64,000 nucleotides of DNA, taken from assembly GCF_030272615.1 (NCBI RefSeq), contig NC_081407.1, forward strand, positions 146,443,744-146,507,743, in the 5' to 3' direction. Origin of the DNA: Cryptomeria japonica. Lineage: Eukaryota > Streptophyta > Pinopsida > Cupressales > Cupressaceae. Positions 45,812-58,253 of this stretch are shown here, one piece after another (positions within the stretch are counted from its first letter, which is position 1; the number at the start of each line of letters is the position of its first letter). The notes beneath the pieces are model-generated. The model saw nothing but the letters and a program-made list of their open reading frames with translations, was not told the DNA's origin and made no database searches. Made by a program: the position numbers and the translations under genes.

Positions 45812-47382
45812 CGCTAAAAGTAAGAAGTATTCACACACCCATGATCTTCACAATGGGGTCTATAGATGCTTGTAAGTATAAGCTGAGATCTAAGAGTGAT
45901 CCATAAACTCCATGGATATTACAAAGGTAGTTTCACCAACTTGAATCTTTTATTCATTAACTAAATACTTACAAATTATATGCCTAAAATTGAGCAATAT
46001 GGAAAACTTTTATTAAATTAGATGGCAAATATTCACATTATCTAACCTCTTTGTATCTTAGCTTTGAATACTTGGAAAACATAGCATATGCCAAATAAAT
46101 TAAAAGAACACAACAAAATATGAGATTTGCTCTGGAGAAATCCAATGTGAATGAAAGCTTGAGCAAAAATTCCACTATCACAATCAGATTGTACTAGCTT
46201 TCTCCCTTGAAAGCCCTCTAAGAACACATCTTTTTTATGGTTTCTCACTTGCATCTAATTTAGTGAACTTAAATATGGTCTTTGTACAATCACAGATGCA
46301 TCAAGAAACATGGCAATGGACTAGCATGATTAGAATGCAACTTCCTCAAGTGAACTCTATCTCTCTAATTCTTCCTCACCTTCCTAAGAAGGAAAAATCT
46401 CCCTTCCCACATACGTCAATGGGTGTATTTATGCTCAAGGATGAACTCAAGAGTCGAGAAGAGATATTGAAACTTCTACTGTATGAAGAGACAAAATAAG
46501 AACCAATTCAACTTCCCAAATGAGTTTCAGCTCTGCTATTTTGTTGTACATCAGATGAGTTTGATCACAAATGAACCTATAAGGTGCACCTAGTCCCATC
46601 AGACAGTTGAACCTGTAAGACAAGTGCGACCTCAGTTGAATCTTTTACTGATACTGATAATTATACTTGCAACTTGTAGAGGCTTTAGAGTCAATTGAGG
46701 TGATTTTATTTAAATGTGGAATATTTTTTAGAGTAATTTGAACACATTAAAGTTTTCACTCAGAGAACTCCCTTATGCTGCTTCTTCCCCTGCAACGGGA
46801 CTGCATTTTGTAGCTGTCAACCGTCCAGCTGTATGTGAATGTTGGTCCAATAATTTTCGGTTTAATGATGTCCAAGTTAAATGCCAAGTTTATGTTAATA
46901 CAAGAAGATGGCCATTATAGAATTGAATATAAACCTTGCTGTTGTTATTTGCATAAACAAAATCTCTAGTTGTTCTTCACATTCTGCAAAATGAAACTGA
47001 AATTGTAAACTCTCAGCTATCTGATTTGCTGTAATGTATATTTATGTTTTGCAGTATCTTCTTCCTGTCAAAAAAATTACTGAACCTCTAGAGTTGTTCT
47101 TCATATTGCAGCAGTCAACGTAATTTCAAACAATGTGAACATTAGTGTCGCCCAAATTTCCAATTGGATATTTTCTATGTTTCTCACTTTTTCTTTCTTC
47201 ATTTTAAAGTTCTTGTATGCTGACACAGTTGATTGCCCCACTAAAAAAACTCGGTTCCAGTCCACATTGTTTATTCATTGGCATAATATATCTATAACAA
47301 TTGGTTTGTGAATATATGACAAGATACAACTTTGCCACACTATTTTCCACCTCAAGTTTGTTGAAAGCATTACTGTCTCTCC
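45812..47382. other. Spacer, no gene seen
   Basis: Non-coding sequence of ordinary composition. The 78-codon frame at 46263-46499 and the 60-codon frame at 46738-46920 have no recognisable features. No element termini found. Confidence 0.4.
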
Positions 47383-47735
47383 TGTCAAAAACTTGAGCAA
47401 TGTCATATGGAAACTGTAATTTTCATTGCAAACTTTTTCCAAAAGTCTTTCATACTTCTTGGCACTGGCTTCTTATGTTCTTAAATTTTACTGGGATTTT
47501 GCATCACCAATCAAAACTTCCTTGCGAGTTGTGTCACTATTCAAACTTAGATTGCATTTCCTGTCCAAAACTTTAGCAGTGGCATATGGAAACTGTAACA
47601 TTCATTGCAAATTTCTTTCAAAAGCATTGCACACTTCTCCCATATTGCACTGGCTTCCTATGTTTTACTTGGATTCTGCATCACCAACCAAATCTTCTTT
47701 CTGATTTGTGTCACTAATCAAACTTAGGTTGCACC
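47383..47735. repeat. Two-copy tandem duplication, period about 179 bp
   Basis: CTGTCAAAAACTTGAGCA then CATATGGAAACTGTAA (from 47383) recurs as CTGTCCAAAACTTTAGCA then CATATGGAAACTGTAA (from 47562). The following 130 bp are also alike (TTCATTGCAAA, ACTGGCTTC, GCATCACCAA, GTGTCACTA). Non-coding. Confidence 0.7.
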
Positions 47736-48649
47736 TTTACACATTGAATATAAGAAAGTTGCAACCATCAACAGGTATGGTCCTATAAGTAGTTTAAGCA
47801 CTGTGCATAAACTGAGACATCTCTACTGGCAACCCTGCTGAAGACATAATTTTCTTTTCTGCAATAGGTTCTATCTGTTTTCTATTGAGATTCTTTTCCT
47901 TCCAAGATATCTTGATCACCTTCTGCCCTGTACCTCGTGATTTGATGAAAATTCTTCTGTTTTTAGCACAGAAGAGCTAAATATGACTATTCTCATTTCC
48001 TTAATTTTTTAAAGATGTTAAAAGGTTCTTTTCACTATCCTTTTATCATGACACAAGTGTTTGCCTCCCCATCGTAATAAATGGCCTTCTGCATATAGCA
48101 TTTATGTCACATCGCCAAGGCCTCCCAAGCACCAAATGTCATACACTCATGGTATCGCATAGGATTTTTCTTTATATATATATATATATATATATATATC
48201 TTATAGGGTTCAACAAAACAGAACACAGTTGACTTATTTAGATATCATATCTCTTATGATTTTTGTTTTTAAAATAATTAGTGAAGAATCTAAAGGGTTC
48301 CTCACCCTTGAAACTTAAAGCTAAACATTTGGCATAAAATGGTCAATAACTAATGGTGGACTGTAATCCACTGATTTCATCTTCTTTGACTATAAGATCT
48401 TACATTCTTTTGAAATTTGGCTTTGCTGCATGACACATATTTCCAGCCATCTAGCTGTGGAGAGGTCTTATTTAACGTTGGCATCTTCATAATACTGGCC
48501 TTTTAGGAGAAAATCTATCTCTGAATTCTCCATATTCCTTGAAGATAGATCCCTACCAAAATTTTAGGACTGGCAGCTTCAAAATACCTTCCTCCTTATT
48601 CCTTTTTTGAGGGGCTACCAGCTTCCTTCCGTGAGCAGTAGATGTATAT
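47736..48649. other. Spacer with a (TA)n tract, no gene seen
   Basis: Mixed AT-rich DNA; (TA)n microsatellite at 48173-48199. No coding frame supported. Confidence 0.4.
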
Positions 48650-48995
48650 GCTCAGATGTATATTCTCGATTTTCTCTAGAATAATATTTCTTCCAAATCC
48701 TTCTATAATAGTATACTTTTGAGGGAAAACCTGTTGAAGCTCTGCACTATCTTTAAGGCTTGAATATGCCTCAGCCATAGACTTCCTCATATCAATAACT
48801 TGATTAATCTCCTTAGGAGGAACCTACATAGGATTATTGAAATTCAGAGATTCATTCTCCTGTCCGACTTCTTTCATTTTCTTGTCCAGAGGCATCTTTG
48901 TTTTATTCTGAGCAACCACAGAAGGCAAGGTTTCAGCTACTAAATTCTGCCTTGAGGAAAAGGTCAAGACTCGAGTTTTCCATTGTACCGAGCAA
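48650..48995 (-). pseudogene. Possible remnant of a protein-coding exon
   Basis: On the minus strand one frame reads through about 110 codons with a single stop: NKTKMPLDKKMKEVGQENES, a stop near 48828, then VPPKEINQVIDMRKSMAEAY and LQQVFPQKYTIIEGFGRNII. The charged, helical composition looks more protein-like than the surroundings. I recognise no family. It may be a decayed host exon, a piece of an element protein, or chance. No neighbours in the same strand support it. Confidence 0.3.
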
Positions 48996-51332
48996 GCATA
49001 AACATATTCTGCTTCTCAGCATTATGCCACCATAACACTTTACCATAAGATTTTCTTATTCTGCCTTGACAAGAAACAGACAAATGGCCAATTTCAAAAC
49101 AGATTCTAAATCTAAAAGCCAGCTTTTTGTAATCAAGGTGCTGCTTCCATATACTATTTCCTACTTTCAGCTAACTTTTTGCCGGCAACCTCATCAACAA
49201 ATTCGTTTACTATTATACCAGAATTTATGCAAAGTAGAAAGAGAAATCTTTTCAGTTTCAGAAGAAATGGATACACATTTTCTCGGTGAATTTCCTGTAC
49301 TTCTTTTTCTTAGTTGGAGGGTATTATGTCAAACCCAGAACATTTTTGCAACCCAATACAAGAGCATGAATCTAAGCTGACTCCTTTTTGGCTGTGGACT
49401 TTGTAAACCATTCAAGTGAGTAGTTCTCAATGCTTTTGTCACTATCCTGGTCATCTCTGTGCTCAACTAAATCCATTTTGAACTTCGCATTTTGAGAGGA
49501 CATTGAATGTCCTACAAAAAAAGAAACTAATCAGATCCTCTTTTGCCCTAATATTCTGTCTGTGTTTTGTCTTTAACATTTTATTTGTCCTCATTCTTCT
49601 CTCTGGTACATGACAAGTATAATAAATGTTAGCTTACTCTCTATTTTTTATTCCAATGCTCTATAATGACTTTCAATCACGTAAAACACTCTATAGCAAT
49701 ATAACTCTGTCCTCCAATATCCTATTTTATTTTGTCAACATCATGGCATATTTCCATGCTATGAAACAAGTTGACTTGCAAGTATGGTGGTACGTGTGGC
49801 TGTTCCCTTGTGAACAAGGCTGCCCTCCAGGGTTGACCTGCATCATTCTGACTATCCATATCATATCTCCATGACAACTTGTTGGCTATGTTTGAGGTTT
49901 TGGTTGCTTCTTTCTTGTCTTTCTTGTCCTTGATTTTACTTATAATTTATGTGATGAAGATGATGACCAGGTTATCCATTACACTTGTTGGGGTTTTTAA
50001 CTATAGTAATGTTACTATGTGGCCTGTTTCCATTTTTTTTGGCTATTACATTCAGCAGTCTGCTTCATGAATACCAATTTTGTCGGATATTAATGGTTAC
50101 CCTTAAAATCAAGTCAACCTCCTGATGGACAATTGCTCCTGAATTCAAGTCTATTGACCTTCAAATTCATTGGCAATTTACATCTTCCAGACAAGTTCTG
50201 CTTAAGCTTGATTCTGATCCAACATTTTCTGCTGGAGCCTCCTATCAATGTGTCATAAATATTGTCTTTATGCCCCAGGATGATATGGTTTGCTGGAATA
50301 TAAGGTTTTGGCCCCAGTGGTTTGTCTATGACATTGAACATTGCAGGAACTGGAAGTTTGAAAAAATAAATGTGCTTCTGATTTCGTTGTTGTTTGCCCA
50401 TGTTATTTTTAACAAGGAAAGAATTTTTAAATGTAGGACCTGGTTTTGTAATCTGTCAGGACTTTTCATATGCTGCTGGACTATCATGTTCTATTATAAC
50501 GGAGTTTCCTTCTAAAATGCTAGTTTGGAGCCGTGATATGCTTCAGGTAAGTAGCGTTTGACTTGGTGGAAATGTGTCAATCTCTGCTTTTAGTATGGAT
50601 CCTAGTATAGCTAAGTTATGCTAGAAATTGTATTTACATTGGCACTAAATAGCTTCTCTTGGAAACCATAAAATTGAAGCTTTGGGTATGTGTTTTGAAA
50701 CAACTATTATATCTTGGAGCTCTAACTTTCAGATGTCAGATCTGTCACAAGAACAATTGTTTCTCAAGAAGTTATAGAGGTGCTGATTTCATGGGGAAAC
50801 TTTATTTCAGACTTCAGTAATGATCCCAGTGCTGTTTTATAGATCAAAACAGAGCTCCCATTGTTTTAATCCATCCCAATCTTTTGTTGCCTCTTCTGTC
50901 ACTGGTCTTGGAACTGCCATTCCTTTCTCACAAGGAAGGCACTTACTAAGCATTTCTATGATACATTTGTTCAAATTGGAGCTCTTAAACGACAAATAAA
51001 GAAACTATAGTGATTTAATTTCTTCTGTATTAAGGGGTTGAGGAGATATTTAATCGGAACATGTATGCGGTCATTGAGAGTTGGGTTAAGTGCATTATTA
51101 GGAAATTTATTCTTTACCTTGAATCGGCATGGTTGAGGTTGGTGGAATCAGCATGGTTTGAGGAAATTTATTCTTTACGTTGAAACACAGCGCTGACAAA
51201 TACAGTATGCACTTAGTGATGATTTGAGTCTGTATTTCCTGATAAATATGATACCCTCGTTTGAAATGGCTTGGTGATGATAGAATGAGCAAGTTCTGAC
51301 AAATAAATATACTTGGTTTGAACGCAGTCTTC
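48996..51332. other. Spacer, no gene seen
   Basis: Non-coding DNA. Open stretches up to 104 codons (for example 49066-49380) have no motif. A 60-bp tandem duplication (AGGAAATTTATTCTTTAC at 51101 and 51162) lies just before the large element. CTACT at 51333-51337 is the target-site duplication of that element. Confidence 0.4.
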
Positions 51333-52587
51333 CTACTTGTTGTGACCATTTCACACATCGCCCCATTAGAATGGGGACCTGTTGACGTGTATTTTGTACA
51401 CCATCATACACAGAATAAAATACCTAAGGGTATCTTATCCTCTCTTGAATAAAGTCGCTAACTGCTGAAGATTCGCATGAAGGATCAGTTAGGATGACTC
51501 CAAGGTTCCTTTTGGTAGGGTCTCTACATGTGGATAAGCTCGCCGTGGTATGATGTGATTTGCTGGAATCACAAGGGGACTTACATGTGATGATTGAACT
51601 TCCGATCTGCTTTGCTGGACACAGGCTCTTACTGACTTAGATTTGAAAAAATGGAAAAGGATGAGGGCGAAGAGAGGATCTAATCCTAATACTAAGAATG
51701 TAGGAGCAATGACTTGATTTTTTGATGAAACTCTAACTAGGTCTTGTTTTGACATCAATGGAACATCTACACAAGACTAGTGCGATCTTCTAAGGGAAGC
51801 TTTATGATGTTCAAATCATCACCGCAGGCATAGATACCATCCAAGTTGATGCATATCAATGAAGAGGCGACAAATTGAAATTGAGCTTAAGCTGAACGAT
51901 TCCAGTTGACTACGCAAGGCAAGTCTGCAATCAACAAACTGCTAGTAGTATGGATGTACGAATTCCATCATCAATCAATCACATTTCCTCCATTCATCTA
52001 ATCATCTACCATCTAGGATTGAAGACTAAACAAGAAACCATGCAAACTGCAAGAAAACGACATATTTCACCATTACTTCAATGAAAATGGAGTTTGTTTA
52101 CAATCAATGGCAACAATTTCTTGCCTTGTCCTCCTATTCTACTCTAATTGCTTCCAACTATTCTCTAACTATTCTAACTATTTACATACTATCTCTCACA
52201 ATTGCTAATTAACCTTTACAAATGAAATGCCTGGGCTTATATAGTGCCCACAATACAATTCGATGGCTCAGATCAATTCAAGATCAATGGCCAAGATTCA
52301 ACAATGAAAACCCTAATTAGGGTTTGTTACAACCATTACATAACATTTAATGCTTGACCAATGACAAAATTGTATTGCTTGGACACATGTCCCTTCTAGA
52401 AAAATCGACCAATGGATAGCCGGGGTAGGTACATCGGAGTTTGTGCCACCTTCCATGAGTTAAGTACATTGAATCTGGACATGCTGAGGTGGACCTCACT
52501 GATTGGAGAAATGATGACTAGGACGCCACCTCATCTGACACTTGTAGCTTGCTAGATATTCAATTTGATGTCGTTGAGAGGCTATCT

Positions 52588-52749
52588 TCAATTAAATCTT
52601 GTCCTAACTCCTTTTGTCCTTGATTTGCAAGATGATGATGTACCTCGCCTTGGAATGCTGGATTGAAAGAGGTCGCCCTTGTCCCGGCTTGATCGTCCTG
52701 GCGAAGACCGTCCTTGATCCGGCTTGATTTTTCTTGAAGAGATCTCCAT
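52588..52749 (-). pseudogene. Truncated ORF of the shorter relative
   Basis: This ORF starts at the ATG that aligns with the start codon of the large copy; both follow TGTGTAGGCATCAA, the intron acceptor. It runs 53 codons (MEISSRKIKPDQG at the start, Arg/Ser-rich) and then stops. Nothing resembling the remaining 1000 codons follows. Similarity to the large copy fades after the first 15 or so codons. Internally deleted and probably not functional. Confidence 0.5.
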
Positions 52750-52756
52750 TTGATGC

Positions 52757-52957
52757 CTACACAACATTTCATAATTAGCAACATGATTTTGCAATGAATA
52801 ACTAGATTAGATTAATTTTAGGAAACTTCATGATAAATCCTTGAGTTATCATTTCCTAAAACGATTGAGCTATTACAATTCAAAATTTCAAAATTCAAAA
52901 TTTAAGCTATGACGATCAACGTTCAAAAATCAAAACAATAAATCCATATCGCCATAC
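52757..52957 (-). other. 5'-UTR intron in the shorter relative
   Basis: Minus-strand donor AAAAGAG|GTATGG and acceptor TTGTGTAG|GCATC, 201 nt, just before the start codon. Position and both splice contexts match the intron in the large copy. Confidence 0.6.
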
Positions 52958-53246
52958 CTCTTTTGAGAGCTTAACTCAACATGCAAAACAAAGAATTTGC
53001 CTAGGCAAAAATCAAAATTTGATGGCCTTCAACGTGATCTTTTTTTTCAAAATAGCAATTTCGCCACCTTTGATATGTCTTTGACGTGATCTTCAAGCCT
53101 TGGCAAATTCGCTCAAATGAAAACTTTAAGTTCGCACCACCTTGCTTTGAAACAAAATTCGCTCCTTTGAATACAACTTCGCACTTCTCCCTTTAATCGC
53201 ATTTGAATGATAAAATGGTGATGTAAAAATGAAATCTTTCACCCTC

Positions 53247-53256
53247 CTTATATAAG
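53247..53256 (-). promoter_or_regulatory. TATA box 1 of the shorter relative
   Basis: CTTATATAAG in a GCGCTTATATAAGGAGGG context, 314 bp downstream (minus sense) of the last hairpin at 53571. The equivalent distance in the large copy is 323 bp. Confidence 0.65.
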
Positions 53257-53570
53257 CGCCTCTCATCATTCACCCTAAGGCCGACTTTTGTGAAATAAAG
53301 CAATTTTAAACGATTTTTAATTAAATAATAAAGGCCGACCTCCCTATCTAAGCGCTCCTCTTGATTTTTATTAATTAATAAATAATTAATTAAATGCCTT
53401 TATCATTTAAATTGACAAATTCGATTTTTACAAGGCAAAATAATTAATTAACATTAAGCGCAATATTTAAATGCTATTTTTAATAAAATATCGATTTTGT
53501 TAGCATTTAAATAAATTAAAAAAATGTGTTTTAAGCGCCAAAATGAAAAAGTGAGAAGATACGTACCTCA

Positions 53571-55016
53571 TCGCCCTGGTCCCTGACTGGGGGACAGGAG
53601 CGATCCATCAATTTGATCATAATTCTTGCATTTTTTACGTCCAAGGTCTTCATTTCTACGTTGAATTTGCCATTTTCCTTGGGATCTTCGAACTTGATTG
53701 ACTTATCCTTGCGATTGAATGTCCTTTTGTGGTGATATCGCCCTGGTCCCTTGAAGAGGGACAGGAGCGATCCTTAAATTTCCACATTTAATTTGCATTT
53801 TTGATCTTCGATCTTCATTGTGATATCCTCCAAACGTCATCCCTTGCCTCGCTTAACCTCGCCTTGTTTCGATTTTGGAGGAATATGAGCGCTTTTGATA
53901 GGATCGCCCTGGTCCTTGTCCAAAGGACAGGAGCGATGGGAGCTTTTCACCTTGATCGGCAATGTTTGGACGTTGAAAACTCTTGCATTTATCTTCAAAC
54001 GATGCCTTGGACCATGCATTACCTCATGAAATCTTGTTCTTACGTAAATCTTGCACAAAATGACTAATGCATCTAACATTGCCCTGGTCCCTTGGAGAGG
54101 GACAGGAGCGATCTATGCCCTAGGATGCGAATTTCATCATTGTGACGACCTTTTAATGCTTGTGCTTGCTAAAGACGCCTTGAAATGTCCCTCGCCACTT
54201 TGTCTTGACTTGGATCGACCTTGAACTTTGGAAGAACGACCTTGAACTTGCATAAGAAGCATCATCACCATTGTATCGCCCTTGTCCCTTGGAGAGGGAC
54301 AGGAGCGATCCTCCCTTTATGGCCATTATTTTCACCTTGCCAGGTTCCAAGTTTATATTCAACGGACTCGTCACGCTCTACTCCATTCGTCCATGCCTTA
54401 ACATCATCTGTAACTTTGCAAGAAAATCATTTATATCAAAAATCGCTCTGGTCCCTTCCTGAGGGACAGGAGCGAACTAGGCATTTAGGACCTTGTGGAC
54501 GTCTAAAAAAATCTTCAATTTGTATTCAATGCGTCCATCTCATGTTTTCCCTTGTTTTTGAACGTAAACTTGCCTTGACATTTGCCTGGATTCTGTCTAA
54601 TGAAGGAAATCGCTCTGGTCCCTGGGAGAGGGACGAGAGCTACAAGGTACCTCGCCCTGGTCCCTTGGAGAGGGACAGGAGCGATTTGGTCATTCTAGGT
54701 CATTCTCCTTCATTTCTGCATCTCAAATTATATTCATTTGGCAAAGCATCTTCCTTTGGACCCTTTCAAATTGCTAAGTCATCAAAATCTTGCAAGGACA
54801 AGGCGAAATTTGATTTGTAGCTCCGGTCCTTCATTGAGGGACAGGAGCGATTTTCCTCCTGGAGGCATTTCTGTGCTCATGAAAATCTTCAATTTATATT
54901 CAATGGAAAGATATCGCCGTTCTCCATCACTTCCAACTCGAAATTTGTCCGGACTCTGCAGGAGTAGTGAGATATTTGAAAATGAGCTCCCGTCCTTCAC
55001 TGAGGGACAGGAGCGA
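53571..55016 (-). repeat. Hairpin array, ten units, period about 167 bp
   Basis: Units (about 33 bp) start at 53571, 53738, 53904, 54080, 54276, 54443, 54610, 54652, 54819 and 54985. Most intervals are 166-167 bp; exceptions are 176, 196 and one 42 bp step. On the minus strand the consensus is TCGCTCCTGTCCCT, 5-nt loop, AGGGACCAGGGCGA: 12 pairs interrupted by two mismatches. The roughly 134 bp spacers are only loosely alike. Located in the U3-like part, upstream of TATA box 1. Confidence 0.92.
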
Positions 55017-55855
55017 TTTTGCTCCTACAGGCCAAAATAACATGATTTTACACATTTTAAAACTTCACAAGGCGAAAACAAATCATTTGAAATGCCTAGG
55101 ATCAAAAATCAAAAATGTCAAAATTTGGTCAAAAATATTCAATTGGACAAAAATTCATATTTCATCTTCAACACTTAGACAAATTTAAGCTCTGCATCAA
55201 CATTCCAATTGAAAATTAGACCATTCTGGCGAATTCATTGCATTCAAAATTTGCATCCTACGAAAGGAAGCTCAAAAAGCTCTCAAAACTGACTGGATTC
55301 TGGCCTGAAAAGACGGTAATTAAAACCCTAAGGCTTGACCTTAAATCCAGACAACTAACAAACTAACAAAACCCTAAAAAAGCAAAGCGAAAACGAACAA
55401 AACGAGCAAAAAACATGGGTCCCCATTTGCAATGGGGCGATGTGTGAAAACGTCACAACAGGACCCCCTCTTTTGCTTTTTGGTTTTGCTTTCTCTCTGC
55501 TTTTAGGATTTTGAGTGAGTGAGTGGTCTGTCTGAGCTAGCTGGATTAGGGCTAAACCTTGGAAGCTCATTTTAGGGTTTCATTCAAGCTAAGTCTAACC
55601 AAATTTTGGAAAATTGTTAGTCTACCTGAAGGTTCAAGATTGTCAAAGTGAAATATACCTTTTAGGAGAGTCAAATTGGTTAGGTCAGGGATAGGATAGG
55701 TCTCAGGTCAGGTCTAGATTGGAGGAGGGTTTTGCTTATCGGGGTCCTGTTTGTTTTTGAGTCTAAGTCAGTTAAGCATAGTCAGTGAAGAAAGGGAGTT
55801 GGTTTGGTTAAGTTAAATGGAGAATGAAATGAATCAAGGGCCTGAAAATGTCAAT

Positions 55856-58253
55856 TTCGCTCCTGACCCTTCTTGAGGGTCCGGAGCGAATTTCATCCTA
55901 AACACAAATTTCTTGTTTTGAGTGGACTTGCAAACTGGTTTCTGGCCTTGAAAATGATCTAACTTTGCCTTGCGAAATAGTTTGAAACTTTAAAAATTGA
56001 GCAATTTAGCCTGGAATGAGGAAATTCGCTCCTGACCCTTCCAAAGGGTCCAGGGCGAAAATTTTGTTTGAAGCTTATTTTTCACTGACTTTGGCTAAAT
56101 TGTGATGTGCAGGGCATCTTGGAGGAAAGATTGGACGTCACTTGATACATTTGACAATTTGGAAGCATGCAGAATGATGAATTTTGGACAAGGAAGGCAA
56201 ATTCGCTCCTGACACTTCCACAGGGTCCTGAGCGAAATTTTGAATATCTCTTATCTTGCAATGAAAAAGGTCAAGTCTGTGGCATGAATGAAACAAGAAT
56301 AAATTGCTTTTGCCTATTGAGGTTGTTTTGACTTGGAAAAATGAAGGATTTTGCCTAAAACCAAATTTTCGCTCCTGACCCTTCCAGAGGGTCCAGGGCG
56401 AAATTTCTTCAATCACCTGTTTTCCTTGCAAAATCAAGTCAAGCTTGGGTTTGGATGAGAGAGGAATAGTGTCTTCTTTCTTGGAGAGGTGAAATCAACT
56501 TGAAATGATGATGGAACAAACTTGAATTGAGAAATTCGCTCCTGACCCTTCTAGAGGGTCCAGGACGAAAATCTCTCTAGGGGACATTTCTTGCTTGGTT
56601 TGGTCGAATTAAAGAATCAAAGGTGTGATGAAAGGTGAAATAAACATGATGAAGCCCCTAGGCCTGTTTGGAAATGAAGAAAACGAAGGATTCTAGCCAG
56701 GAAAGGCAATTTTGCTCCTGACCCTTCTAAAGGGTCCAGAGCAAAATTCCTTATAAACACATTTTTGGTCTTCCTTGGACATGAAATCCTATTTCTAGCA
56801 CAGTGAAAGGTGAAATCTTACTTAACAAAGAAGTTTCAAGGTGAAAAGTGAGAGATTTTGGTCAAAATTGCAAAATTCGCTCCTGACCCTCCCAGGAGGT
56901 CCAGAGCGAAATTCTCAAAAACACCTTTTTCATGCAAGATCAAAACGATTTTTGTGGTTGGAGTGGATGCGAGGAAGTATGTTTTGTCCTTTGAAGATAA
57001 TTTAGATAGTCAAGAAGAAGCAACCAAGCCTAGAATGGGAAAATCGCTCCTGACCCTTCCAGAGGGTTTAGGGCGAAAATCAAAAAACCTATCTTTTCTT
57101 CCAAAGTTTGAGCGAAGCTGAGCCTAGGCATGGGTTTAGAACAATGTTTGGATTGCCTTGAAGTGAAGAGGGATTGTTGAAAGTGAAAGTTTTGAAGCCA
57201 AGATGGAAATTCGCTCCTGACCCTTCCAAAGGGTCCAGAGTGAAATTTCCAAGTCGTCCCCTTTTATTGCAAATTCAAGACAAAATCTTGCTATTCATGA
57301 CTTAGGTGGGAGAAGGACATGATGTTTTATGCCTTAGAAGTGATTTGAAGCTAAAGGAATGAAGGAATGTGCCTAAAAACTCAAAGTTCGCTCTTGACCC
57401 TCCCAGAGGGCCCAAGGCGAAAATCATAAAATCAACATATTCCTTCTAAGTTTTTGCTAAGGCAAGGATGCACTAAGGTAGAAATGACCTTTAAGACCAT
57501 TAATGAGTAATTGTTTGCTTCAAAACTTGATGATTCTAGGCTAAGGAGGGAAAATCGCTCCTAACCCTTTCAGAGGGTCCAGGGCGAAAATTTGAAAAAC
57601 CCCTATTTTACCTTGCAGAAACAAGACTAACTTGGGTGGAATGAATAAGGAAGAATATTGCCTAGCGATGAGTGAAGGATTCAATGAAAGATGATGAAGG
57701 AAATAGCCTAAGGAGGAAAAATCGCTCCTGACCCTTCCAGAGGGTCCAGGGCGAAAAACCTAAAATCACACTTTTCCTCCTAAGTTGAATAAAACTAAGT
57801 CTGGAATGCAATGAAAGAGCCTATTTGGAGTGCCTTGAAGAGGTTTTGAACTTTGAAAATGAAAATTTTGAGCCCAATTGTGAATTTCGCTCCTGACCCT
57901 TCCAGAGGGTCCAGAGCGAAATTCTCCTAAATGCATTTTTTCCTTCAAAATTTTGGTGAGCCAACTCAGTGATACAAGGAAATGAACCCTGGAGATTGCC
58001 TTGGAAGAGTTCAATGATCAAGCTAAGGTGGATTATGGCCTAGAATAAAAAAATCGCTCCTGACCCTTCCAGAGGGCCTAGGGTGAAATCCACATTTTCA
58101 CCTAATTTCCTCCTGTGAAATACCAAAATTTGAAATGCAAGACTTTAATTAGGTATGAATTCACCCTCCAGGAGATTTTGGAGTCAAGGTATGAGATATT
58201 CAGGATTAAATTGAGAAAATCGCTCCTGACCCTCCCAGAGGGTCCAGGGCGAA
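55856..58253 (+). repeat. Hairpin array, fifteen units, period about 167 bp
   Basis: Units start at 55856, 56025, 56202, 56368, 56535, 56710, 56876, 57043, 57210, 57387, 57554, 57721, 57886, 58053 and 58219. Intervals are 165-169 bp, except three of 175-177. The consensus is TCGCTCCTGACCCT, loop TCCAG, AGGGTCCAGGGCGA. The hairpin is strongly conserved; the spacers share only faint traces (CCTAA/GCCTAGG-type words before each hairpin). Confidence 0.93.

Larger units (their letters stand above)
51380..55460 (-). mobile_element. Shorter relative inserted head-to-head (probable solo LTR, TSD GGACC)
   Basis: 4081 bp flanked by perfect GGACC copies (51375-51379, 55461-55465), inserted 42 bp into the large element. 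On the minus strand it starts TGTTGTGACGTTTTCACACA and ends TTTGTACACC...ACGTCAACA. Minus-strand order matches the host copy: tip hairpins, ten hairpins (55016 to 53571), TATA box 1 (53247-53256), 5'-UTR intron (52957 to 52757), start codon (52749), short ORF, inverted telo-box (52308-52325), TATA box 2 (52237-52244), 3' end. About 3 kb of ORF present in the host copy is absent. Both ends of the interrupted host LTR read continuously across the junction, which confirms nesting. Confidence 0.88.

Noticed and set aside
53571-58253. Regularly spaced palindromic repeats resembling a CRISPR array
   Set aside because: Plant nuclear context, 134-bp spacers that are themselves weakly related, repeats within a retroelement end, and no cas genes.
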